Source of the DNA: Planctomycetota bacterium
GTDB lineage: Bacteria > Planctomycetota > Brocadiia > Brocadiales > Bathyanammoxibiaceae
Length of the DNA: 5,833 nucleotides
Assembly: GCA_030598065.1 (NCBI GenBank)
Contig: JAUVQR010000108.1
Coordinates: 1-5,833, forward strand
Reading direction: 5' to 3'
The notes under the pieces: generated by a model
Databases searched by the model: none
The model's input: the letters and a program-made list of their open reading frames with translations, nothing else
What the model was told of the DNA's origin: nothing
Translations under genes and position numbers: made by a program
In this document: positions 1 through 5,617 of the stretch, one piece after another
How positions within the stretch are numbered: position 1 is the first letter of the stretch
Layout of the letters: each line of letters opens with the position of its first letter

Positions 1-2
1 CG

Positions 3-1190
3 CTAGGTGTCCTCAAGTTCAGGAAGGCGCCGGTCGAGTACCGTACCGCAATAATCGAGAAGGGTAATATCACTTCGATAGTCATGGCCAGCGGCACGCT
101 CCATCCCCGTCTGACCGTTCAGGTAGGGAGCGAGGTGTCCGGCACCATAGAGGCGCTTTACGCCGACATTGATTCAGGGGTCACACAGGGCCAGCTGATT
201 GCAAAAATAGAGCCAGCCCCGTTTATAAGCAGGGTAAATGAGGTGAAGGCGAACCAGAGCATGGCGGAGGCAAGGGTTGCGAGCGCGGCGGCGGAGGAGG
301 CCGGGGCGGAGGTCCAGGTAAAGGACACAAAAAGGACGTTTACACGTTTCGACGTGTTGTTAAAGGACGGAGTCGTTACGCAAGAAGACAGGGACGTAAC
401 CCTCACCAAGTACAAGACTGCGGAGGCCGAGCTGGATGCGGAAAAGGCACAGTATGATGTTGCGGTGGCTGAACTGGAACAGGCGCGAGCGGTCCTGGAG
501 ACGGCCGAACTTGACCTGAGCCATACGGACATCTTCTCCCCCGTAGACGGCACCGTGCTCACCAGAGAGGTTGACGTGGGCCAGACGGTCTCTGCAAGGA
601 TGGAAACGCCCATACTCTTCACCATAGCGCACGACCTGAGGGAGATGGAGGCCCATCTAGACATAAATGAGGCCGACATCGGCAGGATTGCGCTCGGGCA
701 GCCCGCTACGTTCTACGTGAATGCGTATCCCAACCGGAAGTTTGATGCCGAAGTGGTGGGTATCAGAAGTTCCCCGAAGGTCACACAAAACGTGGTTACA
801 TACGACGTGGTTATCGGCGTGGATAATAATGACCTGAGACTGAAGCCGGGTATGACGGCCAACGCCACTATCATAGTGGCCGAGGCAAGGGACGTCGTAA
901 TAATACCAAATGCCGCGCTGCGCTTCAGACCCAAGTTGCCGGTTAATGGAAACGGAAATAAAGAGAGACCTGGGGAGATGTCTGTGCTAAAGGACACTGG
1001 CCCCGGTAGTGGCGTTGTCTACGTACTGGTGAAGAAGGGCAGGGTGAGACTCATGCGCATAGAGACCGGTGTCTCGGACGACAGCTTTACCGAGATGGTC
1101 AAGGGCGATTTGAAGGCGGGCGACCTTGTGGCTGTAGGTCTGGCGACAAATAGCAAGTCCCTCAGGATGCCCAGGAGGAGGTTGTTGTAG
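3..1190 (+). CDS. MacA-like periplasmic adaptor (HlyD/RND-MFP family), 5'-partial
   Basis: This is the periplasmic adaptor (membrane fusion protein) of a tripartite exporter, linking an inner-membrane MacB-type pump to an outer-membrane TolC-like channel. The reading frame stays open to the left edge, and codons before the ATG at base 84 still read as typical MacA sequence (VEYRTAIIEKGNI, then the conserved ASGTLHP stretch). That ATG is therefore internal, and the start plus the N-terminal membrane anchor lie outside the window. Numbering from the base-84 ATG: first half of the lipoyl/barrel-sandwich domain about 12-44 (VGSEVSGTIEAL, GQLIAKIEP); an alanine/glutamate-rich alpha-helical hairpin about 45-147; second lipoyl half about 148-171 (FSPVDGTVLTREVDVGQTV); then beta-barrel and membrane-proximal domains. 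The hairpin tip carries R88-x3-L92-x6-T99, matching the R-x3-L-x6-S TolC-docking motif except for Thr. The 395 visible residues already exceed E. coli MacA (about 371); part of the excess is a Gly/Asn/Pro-rich linker near residues 285-310. Substrate cannot be inferred. Confidence 0.92.
   Translation, partial: LGVLKFRKAPVEYRTAIIEKGNITSIVMASGTLHPRLTVQVGSEVSGTIEALYADIDSGVTQGQLIAKIEPAPFISRVNEVKANQSMAEARVASAAAEEAGAEVQVKDTKRTFTRFDVLLKDGVVTQEDRDVTLTKYKTAEAELDAEKAQYDVAVAELEQARAVLETAELDLSHTDIFSPVDGTVLTREVDVGQTVSARMETPILFTIAHDLREMEAHLDINEADIGRIALGQPATFYVNAYPNRKFDAEVVGIRSSPKVTQNVVTYDVVIGVDNNDLRLKPGMTANATIIVAEARDVVIIPNAALRFRPKLPVNGNGNKERPGEMSVLKDTGPGSGVVYVLVKKGRVRLMRIETGVSDDSFTEMVKGDLKAGDLVAVGLATNSKSLRMPRRRLL
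1173..1181 (+). promoter_or_regulatory. Shine-Dalgarno site of the ATPase gene, inside the adaptor gene
   Basis: AGGAGGAGG lies 9 bases before the GTG at 1191. It is formed by three consecutive AGG arginine codons at the end of the adaptor gene. It decides the start: the GTG immediately after the adaptor TAG is the ATPase initiation codon. The arrangement suggests translational coupling. Confidence 0.8.
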
Positions 1191-1916
1191 GTGGCAGGCC
1201 GGGATTTAATCGTGTTGAAGGATGTGACAAAGGTGTACCGGATGGGCGAGGTAGAGGTTGCCGCTCTCCGCGGGGTGTCTTTGCGTATCGGCAGAGGTGA
1301 ATTCCTGGCCGCCATGGGCCCCTCCGGCGCGGGGAAGTCTACTTTCATGAACATCCTGGGATGCCTCGACAATCCCAACAGCGGTGTGTACCTGCTGGAA
1401 GGGCGGGAGGTGTCCGGGTTGGGCCGCGACGAACTTGCGGACATAAGAAACAGCACCATAGGCTTTGTATTTCAGAGCTTCAATCTGCTGCCCAGGGTCT
1501 CCGCCCTGGGGAACGTAGAGCTGCCGCTACTGTATAAGGGTGTTCCCCATAAGGTAAGGATGAAGAGGGCCAGGGAGGTTCTGCATTCGGTCGGCCTGAA
1601 GGGCTGGGAGCGCTCCACACCCAGCAGGCTTTCAGGCGGGGAGCAGCAGCGTGTCGCTATTGCGCGGGCCATCATAAACAACCCCGCTCTCATACTTGCG
1701 GACGAGCCGACCGGCAATCTCGACAGCAAGACCGCCGCCGACGTCATGAATATCTTCGTGGAGCTCAACAAACAAGGCATCACTATAATCCTTGTCACGC
1801 ATGAGAAAGACATAGCGGCGTACGCGCACAGGAAAATCATATTCAAGGACGGCCTTATAGTGGAAGACACCGCGGGTGAACGGCGCCGGCCTAAGGCCTT
1901 GAAGAGCGAGGCCTGA
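1191..1916 (+). CDS. MacB/LolD-type ABC transporter ATP-binding protein
   Basis: This is the cytoplasmic ATPase that powers the MacB-type permease encoded next. All ABC motifs are intact in the 241-residue protein: Walker A GPSGAGKST at 43-51, Q-loop Gln95 in FVFQSFNLLP, signature LSGGEQQR at 147-154, Walker B LILADE at 167-172 with catalytic Glu172, D-loop NLD at 176-178 and switch His204 in LVTHE. The FQSFNLLP segment and the length are typical of the LolD/MacB/FtsE group rather than of importers. Translation starts at a GTG directly abutting the adaptor stop, supported by a strong AGGAGGAGG site. The ORF ends 1 base before the permease ATG, so the three genes form one operon. The basic tail after about residue 228 (ERRRPKALKSEA) is poorly conserved in such proteins. 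E. coli MacB fuses this domain to the permease; here it is a separate polypeptide. Confidence 0.95.
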   Translation: MAGRDLIVLKDVTKVYRMGEVEVAALRGVSLRIGRGEFLAAMGPSGAGKSTFMNILGCLDNPNSGVYLLEGREVSGLGRDELADIRNSTIGFVFQSFNLLPRVSALGNVELPLLYKGVPHKVRMKRAREVLHSVGLKGWERSTPSRLSGGEQQRVAIARAIINNPALILADEPTGNLDSKTAADVMNIFVELNKQGITIILVTHEKDIAAYAHRKIIFKDGLIVEDTAGERRRPKALKSEA

Positions 1917-1917
1917 C

Positions 1918-3156
1918 ATGAGGCTTCTTCTTGAGATATTACGGACCGCGCTCGGCACGATAAGGCAGAACAAGATGCGCTCCGGCCTCACCATGCTGGG
2001 CGTGACCATAGGGGTTGGTTCGGTAATCATTATGGTCAGCATCGGCATGGGCGCCAGGGCCCAGGTGAAGGAACGCATAGAGGGGCTCGGCACCAATATG
2101 CTGTTTGTATTCGCCGGGACCACCACGTCGGGAGGAGCCAGGTCCGGGGCCGGCAGCAGCTTCACCCTTACGGTGGACGATGCCAAGGCCATTGTAAGGG
2201 AGAGTCCTGACGTGGCAATGACCTCGTACGGGAAGCGTGAGACGAACCAGGTCATTTTCGGTAATCAGAACTGGAACACCGTTATAGCTGGGGTAACGCC
2301 GGAATATCAGCTAATCAGGAACTGGCCGATAGAAGAGGGCACGTTCTTCGACCAGAGAGATATGGAGAGGGCCGCAACCGTCTGCGTGCTTGGCTATAAG
2401 GTGGCGGAGAACCTGTTCGTAAGGGGAGAAGACCCGTTGGGACAGACGGTTACCATAAAGGGGGTGCCGTTTAAGGTCATCGGGGTGATGAGCGCGAGAG
2501 GCGCCATTGCAGGCGGCGGTGGAAGGGACCAGGACGACCAGATATTCATACCGTATACCACTGCGGAGTGGAAGATAGTGGGCTCCGTATTGCCGGGGTA
2601 TGTTAGTATCATATACGTCTCAGCGACAGATTTCGATACCATTGGAGACGCCGAAGAACAAATAAAGTCTCTCCTCAGGCAGCGGCACAACATACAGCCC
2701 GACCAGCCCGACGACTTTATCATAATGAATCTGCGCGACATTGCGGCCATGAGGGAACAGATGGGCAAGATACTGACGTATCTGCTGGGCAGTATCGCGT
2801 CCGTCTCTCTGGTGGTGGGCGGAATCGGCATCATGAACATAATGCTTGTGTCGGTAACCGAGAGGACGAGGGAAGTGGGCATACGCATGGCGGTGGGCGC
2901 AAAACAGCGCGATATAATGTTGCAGTTTCTAGTAGAATCTGTAGTGCTCAGTTGTATGGGCGGTCTCATCGGCCTGTGTATCGGTATAATAGGCGCGGAG
3001 GCCGTAGCGCTGGTGGGAGACTGGCCGGTGCTTATCTCGCCGCTGATTGTGCTGATAGCGTTCGGCTTTGCCATGCTGGTCGGCGTGGTCTTCGGGATAT
3101 ATCCGGCGAACAAGGCGTCCAAGCTTAATCCGATAGAGGCGCTCAGGTACGAGTAG
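1918..3156 (+). CDS. MacB-type ABC transporter permease (FtsX-like)
   Basis: This is the inner-membrane subunit of the exporter, a mechanotransmission-type (type VII) ABC permease that drives periplasmic substrate through the adaptor and outer-membrane channel. The 412 residues show the standard layout: a cytoplasmic N-terminal helix with RQNKMRSGLTMLGVTIG leading into TM1 (about 24-45), a large periplasmic MacB_PCD domain (about 46-280, beginning GLGTNMLFVFAG), and three C-terminal helices at about 286-311, 338-362 and 373-394. The TM2-TM3 loop TERTREVGIRMAVGA (314-328) and the C-terminal YPANKASKLNPIEALRYE are FtsX/MacB hallmarks. The ATG lies 1 base after the ATPase stop, with a modest GAGG site 6 bases upstream, so expression is probably coupled. 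Lipoprotein-releasing LolC/E is an alternative within the superfamily, but the MacA-like adaptor next door favours MacB. The substrate (peptide, lipopeptide, macrolide or siderophore in known members) cannot be deduced. Confidence 0.93.
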   Translation: MRLLLEILRTALGTIRQNKMRSGLTMLGVTIGVGSVIIMVSIGMGARAQVKERIEGLGTNMLFVFAGTTTSGGARSGAGSSFTLTVDDAKAIVRESPDVAMTSYGKRETNQVIFGNQNWNTVIAGVTPEYQLIRNWPIEEGTFFDQRDMERAATVCVLGYKVAENLFVRGEDPLGQTVTIKGVPFKVIGVMSARGAIAGGGGRDQDDQIFIPYTTAEWKIVGSVLPGYVSIIYVSATDFDTIGDAEEQIKSLLRQRHNIQPDQPDDFIIMNLRDIAAMREQMGKILTYLLGSIASVSLVVGGIGIMNIMLVSVTERTREVGIRMAVGAKQRDIMLQFLVESVVLSCMGGLIGLCIGIIGAEAVALVGDWPVLISPLIVLIAFGFAMLVGVVFGIYPANKASKLNPIEALRYE

Positions 3157-3207
3157 TTCTGTCTCATTGTCTCTTAGTATCCATGTAGAGCAACTGTTGT
3201 ACGAATC

Positions 3208-3214
3208 AGAGGGA
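3208..3214 (+). promoter_or_regulatory. Ribosome binding site of the flavodiiron gene
   Basis: AGAGGGA lies 8 bases before the ATG at 3223 and supports that start. The 66-base gap after the permease gene (3157-3222) contains no convincing -35/-10 pair and no GC-rich hairpin with a T-run, so read-through from the export operon is possible. Confidence 0.55.
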
Positions 3215-3222
3215 ACCTTCAC

Positions 3223-4422
3223 ATGCACGTTAAGATAGCTGACGACGTATACTGGGTTGGCGCAATAGACTGGAACCTGCGGCTCTACCATCACACCTAT
3301 TCTACGCATCACGGGACGTCGTACAATTCTTACCTTATCATGGACGACAAGATTGCCCTTGTGGACGCCGTTTACGGCCCGTTTGCCGGGGAATTAATCG
3401 GACGCATAAACGAAATCACTCCGACTGAGCGTATAAGCTACGTCGTCGTCAATCATTCCGAACCGGATCACTCCGGCGCACTGCCCGCAATAATGGAACT
3501 CGCCCCTGAGGCCACCATACTGTGCACCGCCAAGTGCAGGGACTACCTTGAGAGGCTCTACTATCCGGACCCGGACTGGAAGTTTTCTGTCGTGAAGACG
3601 GGCGACGAGGTAAGCCTCGGCAAGAAGACTATGCGCTTTATCGAGGCCCCTATGATGCACTGGCCCGACAGCATGTTTACCTACGTCAAAGAGGACTCGC
3701 TTCTACTCTCGAACGACGCCTTCGGTCAGCACATAGCCTCTTCCCAGAGGTTTGTTGATGAAATAGACGAGGCCGTTGTCTGGGAAGAGGAGGCGAAATA
3801 TTTCGCCAATACCCTCTATCCCTTCGTCGGGCTCATAAAGAGAAAGCTTGATGAGATAAAGGACTCGGGAATCCCGATTAAGACAATCGCGCCCAGCCAT
3901 GGCCTCATCTGGCGAAAAGAACCGCAAAGGATTCTGGACAAGTACATGTACTGGGCCGAAGGCCGTGCGAAAGAAAGGGTGTTTGTCGCCTATGACACCA
4001 TGTGGGAGAGTACCGGCGCGATGGCAATGGCCATAGTAGACGGCGTCCAGGAGGCCGGTGTCGAGGTCAGGGCCTGCCGGCTGTCCGCCACCGACCCAAG
4101 CGACGTTTACACCGACGTCCTCCTGTCTAAGGCGCTGATAGTAGGTTCCTCCACGGTAAACAACACGGTACTTCCGGCCATGGCCGCGTTTCTCGAGGAG
4201 TTAAAGGGGCTTAGACCCAAAAATAAAATAGCCTGTGCCTTCGGCTCTCACGGCTGGGGAGGCGGCGCAGTGAAGGTGATAGAAAAATCGCTCCAGCAGG
4301 CAGGAGTAGAAGTGATACAGCCCGGGCTTACGGTCAGACACAAGCCAAGCCCCGAAGAGCTTAAAGAGTGCGTGGAACTTGGCAAAAGGATTGCCGGTTC
4401 AGTCAAACAGAGTGGGAATTAG
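3223..4422 (+). CDS. Class A flavodiiron protein (FprA/ROO family; O2 and/or NO reductase)
   Basis: This is a soluble cytoplasmic flavodiiron protein that reduces O2 to water and/or NO to N2O, protecting anaerobic or microaerophilic cells. The 399 residues match the usual class A length. The N-terminal metallo-beta-lactamase-like domain (about 1-250) carries the di-iron ligands: H78-x-E80-x-D82 in NHSEPDHSG, H146 in PMMHWPDSM, D165 in LLLSNDAFG, and H226 in APSHGLIW. The spacing agrees with characterised members. The flavodoxin-like domain (about 252-392) has the FMN phosphate loop YDTMWESTGAMA at 257-268, SSTVNN at 309-314 and FGSHGWGGGA at 340-349. There is no C-terminal rubredoxin or flavin reductase domain, so a separate electron donor (rubredoxin or F420H2-type) must exist; none is in the window. 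O2 versus NO preference cannot be read from sequence. The next ORF starts 1 base after the stop, suggesting co-translation. Confidence 0.96.
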   Translation: MHVKIADDVYWVGAIDWNLRLYHHTYSTHHGTSYNSYLIMDDKIALVDAVYGPFAGELIGRINEITPTERISYVVVNHSEPDHSGALPAIMELAPEATILCTAKCRDYLERLYYPDPDWKFSVVKTGDEVSLGKKTMRFIEAPMMHWPDSMFTYVKEDSLLLSNDAFGQHIASSQRFVDEIDEAVVWEEEAKYFANTLYPFVGLIKRKLDEIKDSGIPIKTIAPSHGLIWRKEPQRILDKYMYWAEGRAKERVFVAYDTMWESTGAMAMAIVDGVQEAGVEVRACRLSATDPSDVYTDVLLSKALIVGSSTVNNTVLPAMAAFLEELKGLRPKNKIACAFGSHGWGGGAVKVIEKSLQQAGVEVIQPGLTVRHKPSPEELKECVELGKRIAGSVKQSGN

Positions 4423-4423
4423 C

Positions 4424-4678
4424 ATGGCTGCTCCGCCGATTCTGCCTATCAAGGTGGAGGCGTACGCAGGCTATAAGGCGGAGGAAAGACCCGTTGCGTT
4501 TACCGCCGATGACAAGAAGTACAAGATAGAAGAGATAACGGAGAGGGCGGTTATGGAGAGGGAAGGAAGACGGTTCGTCTCGTTCAGGGTGCGCACGGAC
4601 CGTGGAGGTGACACGGTCAGGATATACTATTATGAAGACGAAGATAAGTGGTACATAGAATCTAAGATTGAAGGTTAA
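4424..4678 (+). CDS. Small conserved-type hypothetical protein, probably soluble and beta-rich
   Basis: This 84-residue protein has no function I can assign. It has no signal peptide or membrane helix. It is rich in charged residues and alternates short hydrophobic and charged stretches (PIKVEAYAGYKAEERP; KYKIEEITERAV; RRFVSFRVRTDRGGD; VRIYYYEDEDKWYIE), the pattern of a small beta-sheet fold. The opening VEAYAGYK.EERP followed by a later Y-x-W-x-I/L-E ending resembles small uncharacterised proteins I have seen in anaerobes, but I cannot name the family with confidence. I chose the ATG at 4424, 1 base after the flavodiiron stop, with a weak TGGGA 6 bases upstream. An in-frame TTG at 4379 would add 15 residues that overlap the flavodiiron gene and look non-native. 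The position implies coupled expression with the flavodiiron protein, so an accessory role is possible but unproven. Confidence 0.75.
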   Translation: MAAPPILPIKVEAYAGYKAEERPVAFTADDKKYKIEEITERAVMEREGRRFVSFRVRTDRGGDTVRIYYYEDEDKWYIESKIEG

Positions 4679-4699
4679 ATCTAACGTGATATTGCCGTC

Positions 4700-4705
4700 A
4701 GGAGG
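4700..4705 (+). promoter_or_regulatory. Strong Shine-Dalgarno site of the first small membrane protein
   Basis: A perfect AGGAGG lies 6 bases before the ATG at 4712, the strongest isolated ribosome binding site in the window. It fixes the start of this short gene and marks it as real. Confidence 0.75.
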
Positions 4706-4711
4706 AATGAT

Positions 4712-4960
4712 ATGAAGCTGAACGTGAAGGCCCTGGGGCTTGCTGCGGGGATCGTGTGGTCGTTCTATGTGATACTTGCGGGACTTATGGCCGCCTTCTT
4801 GGACTGGGGCACGCCGTTTGTGGAGATTATGGGCTCTTTCTACATTGGCTATGCGCCCACACTTGTCGGGAGTCTGATAGGCGGTGTGTGGGCGGTTGTA
4901 GACGGCGCGGTCGCAGGGGTGTTGATAGCATTGGTATATAACAAGTTTGCGTCTGAGTAG
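4712..4960 (+). CDS. Small two-helix membrane protein (family sometimes labelled 'bacteriophage holin')
   Basis: This 82-residue integral membrane protein has two hydrophobic segments, about residues 7-30 and 49-77, separated by a short loop with the motif VEIMGSFYIGYAPTLVGS. The opening MKLNVKALGL and the closing glycine-rich helix ending VYNKF fit a family of small bacterial and archaeal membrane proteins that automated annotation often calls 'bacteriophage holin'. No endolysin, spanin or other phage gene is nearby, so lysis is not supported and the label should be treated as a name only. The gene follows the small soluble ORF by 33 bases, has a perfect AGGAGG, and is followed 147 bases later by a longer paralogue. 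An acidic residue (D63) and several small residues within the second helix could serve packing or ion-related roles, but this is speculation. True function is unknown. Confidence 0.8.
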   Translation: MKLNVKALGLAAGIVWSFYVILAGLMAAFLDWGTPFVEIMGSFYIGYAPTLVGSLIGGVWAVVDGAVAGVLIALVYNKFASE

Positions 4961-4996
4961 ACGGGGCCCTGACGTCTCCCACTTCTCAAAAACAGA

Positions 4997-5025
4997 CTGG
5001 TAATTGCGTGTCTTGATGTTAAAAT
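4997..5025 (+). promoter_or_regulatory. Weak candidate sigma70-type promoter before the second small membrane protein
   Basis: TAAAAT at 5020-5025 matches 5 of 6 bases of the -10 consensus. The hexamer 17 bases upstream, CTGGTA at 4997-5002, matches -35 at only 3 of 6. The 147-base gap (4961-5107) is the longest untranslated stretch among the plus-strand genes, so an internal promoter is plausible. The evidence is thin. Confidence 0.2.
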
Positions 5026-5080
5026 ACGCCAGCGGTTCCGGACGAGTATGATTGGTGATTGGGTATGAGGCCATTTTAAC
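5018..5080. repeat. 8-bp inverted repeat in the leader of the second small membrane protein
   Basis: GTTAAAAT (5018-5025) and its exact reverse complement ATTTTAAC (5073-5080) are separated by 47 bases. They lie in the 147-base untranslated gap ahead of the gene at 5108; the left arm overlaps the candidate -10 and the right arm ends 10 bases before the AGAGGAG site. The arms could pair in the mRNA or form paired operator half-sites. Being AT-rich and short, they could also be coincidental. Confidence 0.3.
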
Positions 5081-5090
5081 GGTTTCATAA

Positions 5091-5097
5091 AGAGGAG
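5091..5097 (+). promoter_or_regulatory. Ribosome binding site of the second small membrane protein
   Basis: AGAGGAG lies 10 bases before the ATG at 5108. It supports that upstream start rather than the internal Met28, and so supports the N-terminal extension being translated. Confidence 0.6.
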
Positions 5098-5107
5098 CGA
5101 CAACCTT

Positions 5108-5506
5108 ATGTCTTTACAGGAACTCTCCATAGAAATAACTGCAGAAAGTGTCTTGGACGACCACAAGGTGAAGGCGATAGATATAAATATGCTTCCGAAC
5201 TCGCCGATCCCCATCTCTTTTGAAGACCCGGAGACCAAGTTCGACGCGAACACCGCAGGGCTGGGTCTGGGGTTGCTCTGGGCGACGATACTGGTGTTTT
5301 TGGGCCTGGTGGCGACCCTTACCGGTATAGGCGCCGGCCTGGTGGAATGGCTCGGCTCTGTACACGTAGGATACAAGCCGACGCTGTTCGGCACCTTTAT
5401 GGGCGCCATAAGCGGCCTGGTTTACGGGTTTATCATTGGCGTCATAATGTTCAGGGTATTGAATGTCATCTTTGTGTCTGTCCGGGGCAGACGTCCTCAG
5501 CCCTAG
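5108..5506 (+). CDS. Small membrane protein, N-terminally extended paralogue of the preceding one
   Basis: This 132-residue protein has two parts. Residues 1-43 are polar and acidic (segments SIEIT, DDHKVKAIDI, FEDPETKFD), with no membrane segment and no signal peptide. Residues 44-122 align without gaps to the 82-residue protein encoded at 4712 (offset 42), with about 26 identities in 78 columns by hand count. Matching anchors include W58/W16, VE79-80/VE37-38 and GYKPTL/GYAPTL. Two membrane segments are expected at about 49-72 and 91-119, and a short basic tail RGRRPQP follows. The start at 5108 is supported by AGAGGAG 10 bases upstream. The gene is the last of the plus-strand series and ends in a CTAG shared with a minus-strand stop. 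Function is unknown; homo- or hetero-oligomerisation with its neighbour is a natural hypothesis. A holin role is not supported by context. Confidence 0.78.
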   Translation: MSLQELSIEITAESVLDDHKVKAIDINMLPNSPIPISFEDPETKFDANTAGLGLGLLWATILVFLGLVATLTGIGAGLVEWLGSVHVGYKPTLFGTFMGAISGLVYGFIIGVIMFRVLNVIFVSVRGRRPQP

Positions 5507-5567
5507 ACGGCGAGGTCTATCAGGTCAGGCCCGGTCATAAATACCCAGAGAAGAAACGCGAATAGTA

Positions 5568-5591
5568 CGATACCCGGCGTGATTCGTATCG
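5568..5591. repeat. 6-bp inverted repeat with 12-base spacer
   Basis: CGATAC (5568-5573) and GTATCG (5586-5591) are exact reverse complements. They sit beside the larger dyad at 5598-5617 in the convergent intergenic region. Together they may form part of a termination region, but the stem is short. Confidence 0.25.
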
Positions 5592-5597
5592 GGGAAA

Positions 5598-5617
5598 AAT
5601 ATCTTTGTAAAGATATT
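5598..5617 (-). terminator. AT-rich dyad with T-run on the minus strand; weak terminator or operator
   Basis: AATATCTTT and AAAGATATT form a perfect 9-bp inverted repeat around a central GT. On the minus strand the right arm runs into five T residues (5599-5595), as in an intrinsic terminator for leftward transcription from the clpP-type gene, whose stop is about 120 bases upstream. Each arm has only one G/C pair and the spacer is very short, so it would be a weak terminator. A protein-binding palindrome is an equal alternative. Confidence 0.35.

Noticed and set aside
1632..2255. 207-residue minus-strand open frame
   Set aside because: It overlaps the ATPase Walker B region and the permease N-terminus, both unmistakable. 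Its translation shows no family motif.
2394..3167. 257-residue minus-strand open frame
   Set aside because: It is an antisense shadow of the permease, rich in Ser/Thr/Pro/Ile and lacking domain features.
3157..3222. Promoter or terminator between the permease and flavodiiron genes
   Set aside because: No -35/-10 pair with 16-18 base spacing and no GC-rich stem with a T-run could be found by eye.
4379..4423. TTG-initiated longer version of the small ORF after the flavodiiron gene
   Set aside because: The extra 15 residues overlap the flavodiiron gene's end and there is a nearby ATG at 4424 with a suitable context.
4756..4941. Overlapping 61-residue plus-strand frame inside the first small membrane protein gene
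   Set aside because: It is Cys/Gly/Arg-rich in an alternative frame, has no ribosome binding site of its own, and is explained by the real gene.
4962..4979. Hairpin around AGACG...CGTCT after the first small membrane protein as a terminator
   Set aside because: The stem is only about 5 bp with a 9-base loop and no T-run follows.
4403..5074. Long 223-residue minus-strand open frame
   Set aside because: It lies opposite three plus-strand genes with good ribosome binding sites and recognisable protein patterns. Its own translation is Arg/His/Pro-rich and without any domain pattern.
4712..5506. Phage lysis cassette (holin pair)
   Set aside because: There are two small membrane proteins but no endolysin, spanin, integrase or structural phage gene. 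The neighbours are housekeeping-type genes.
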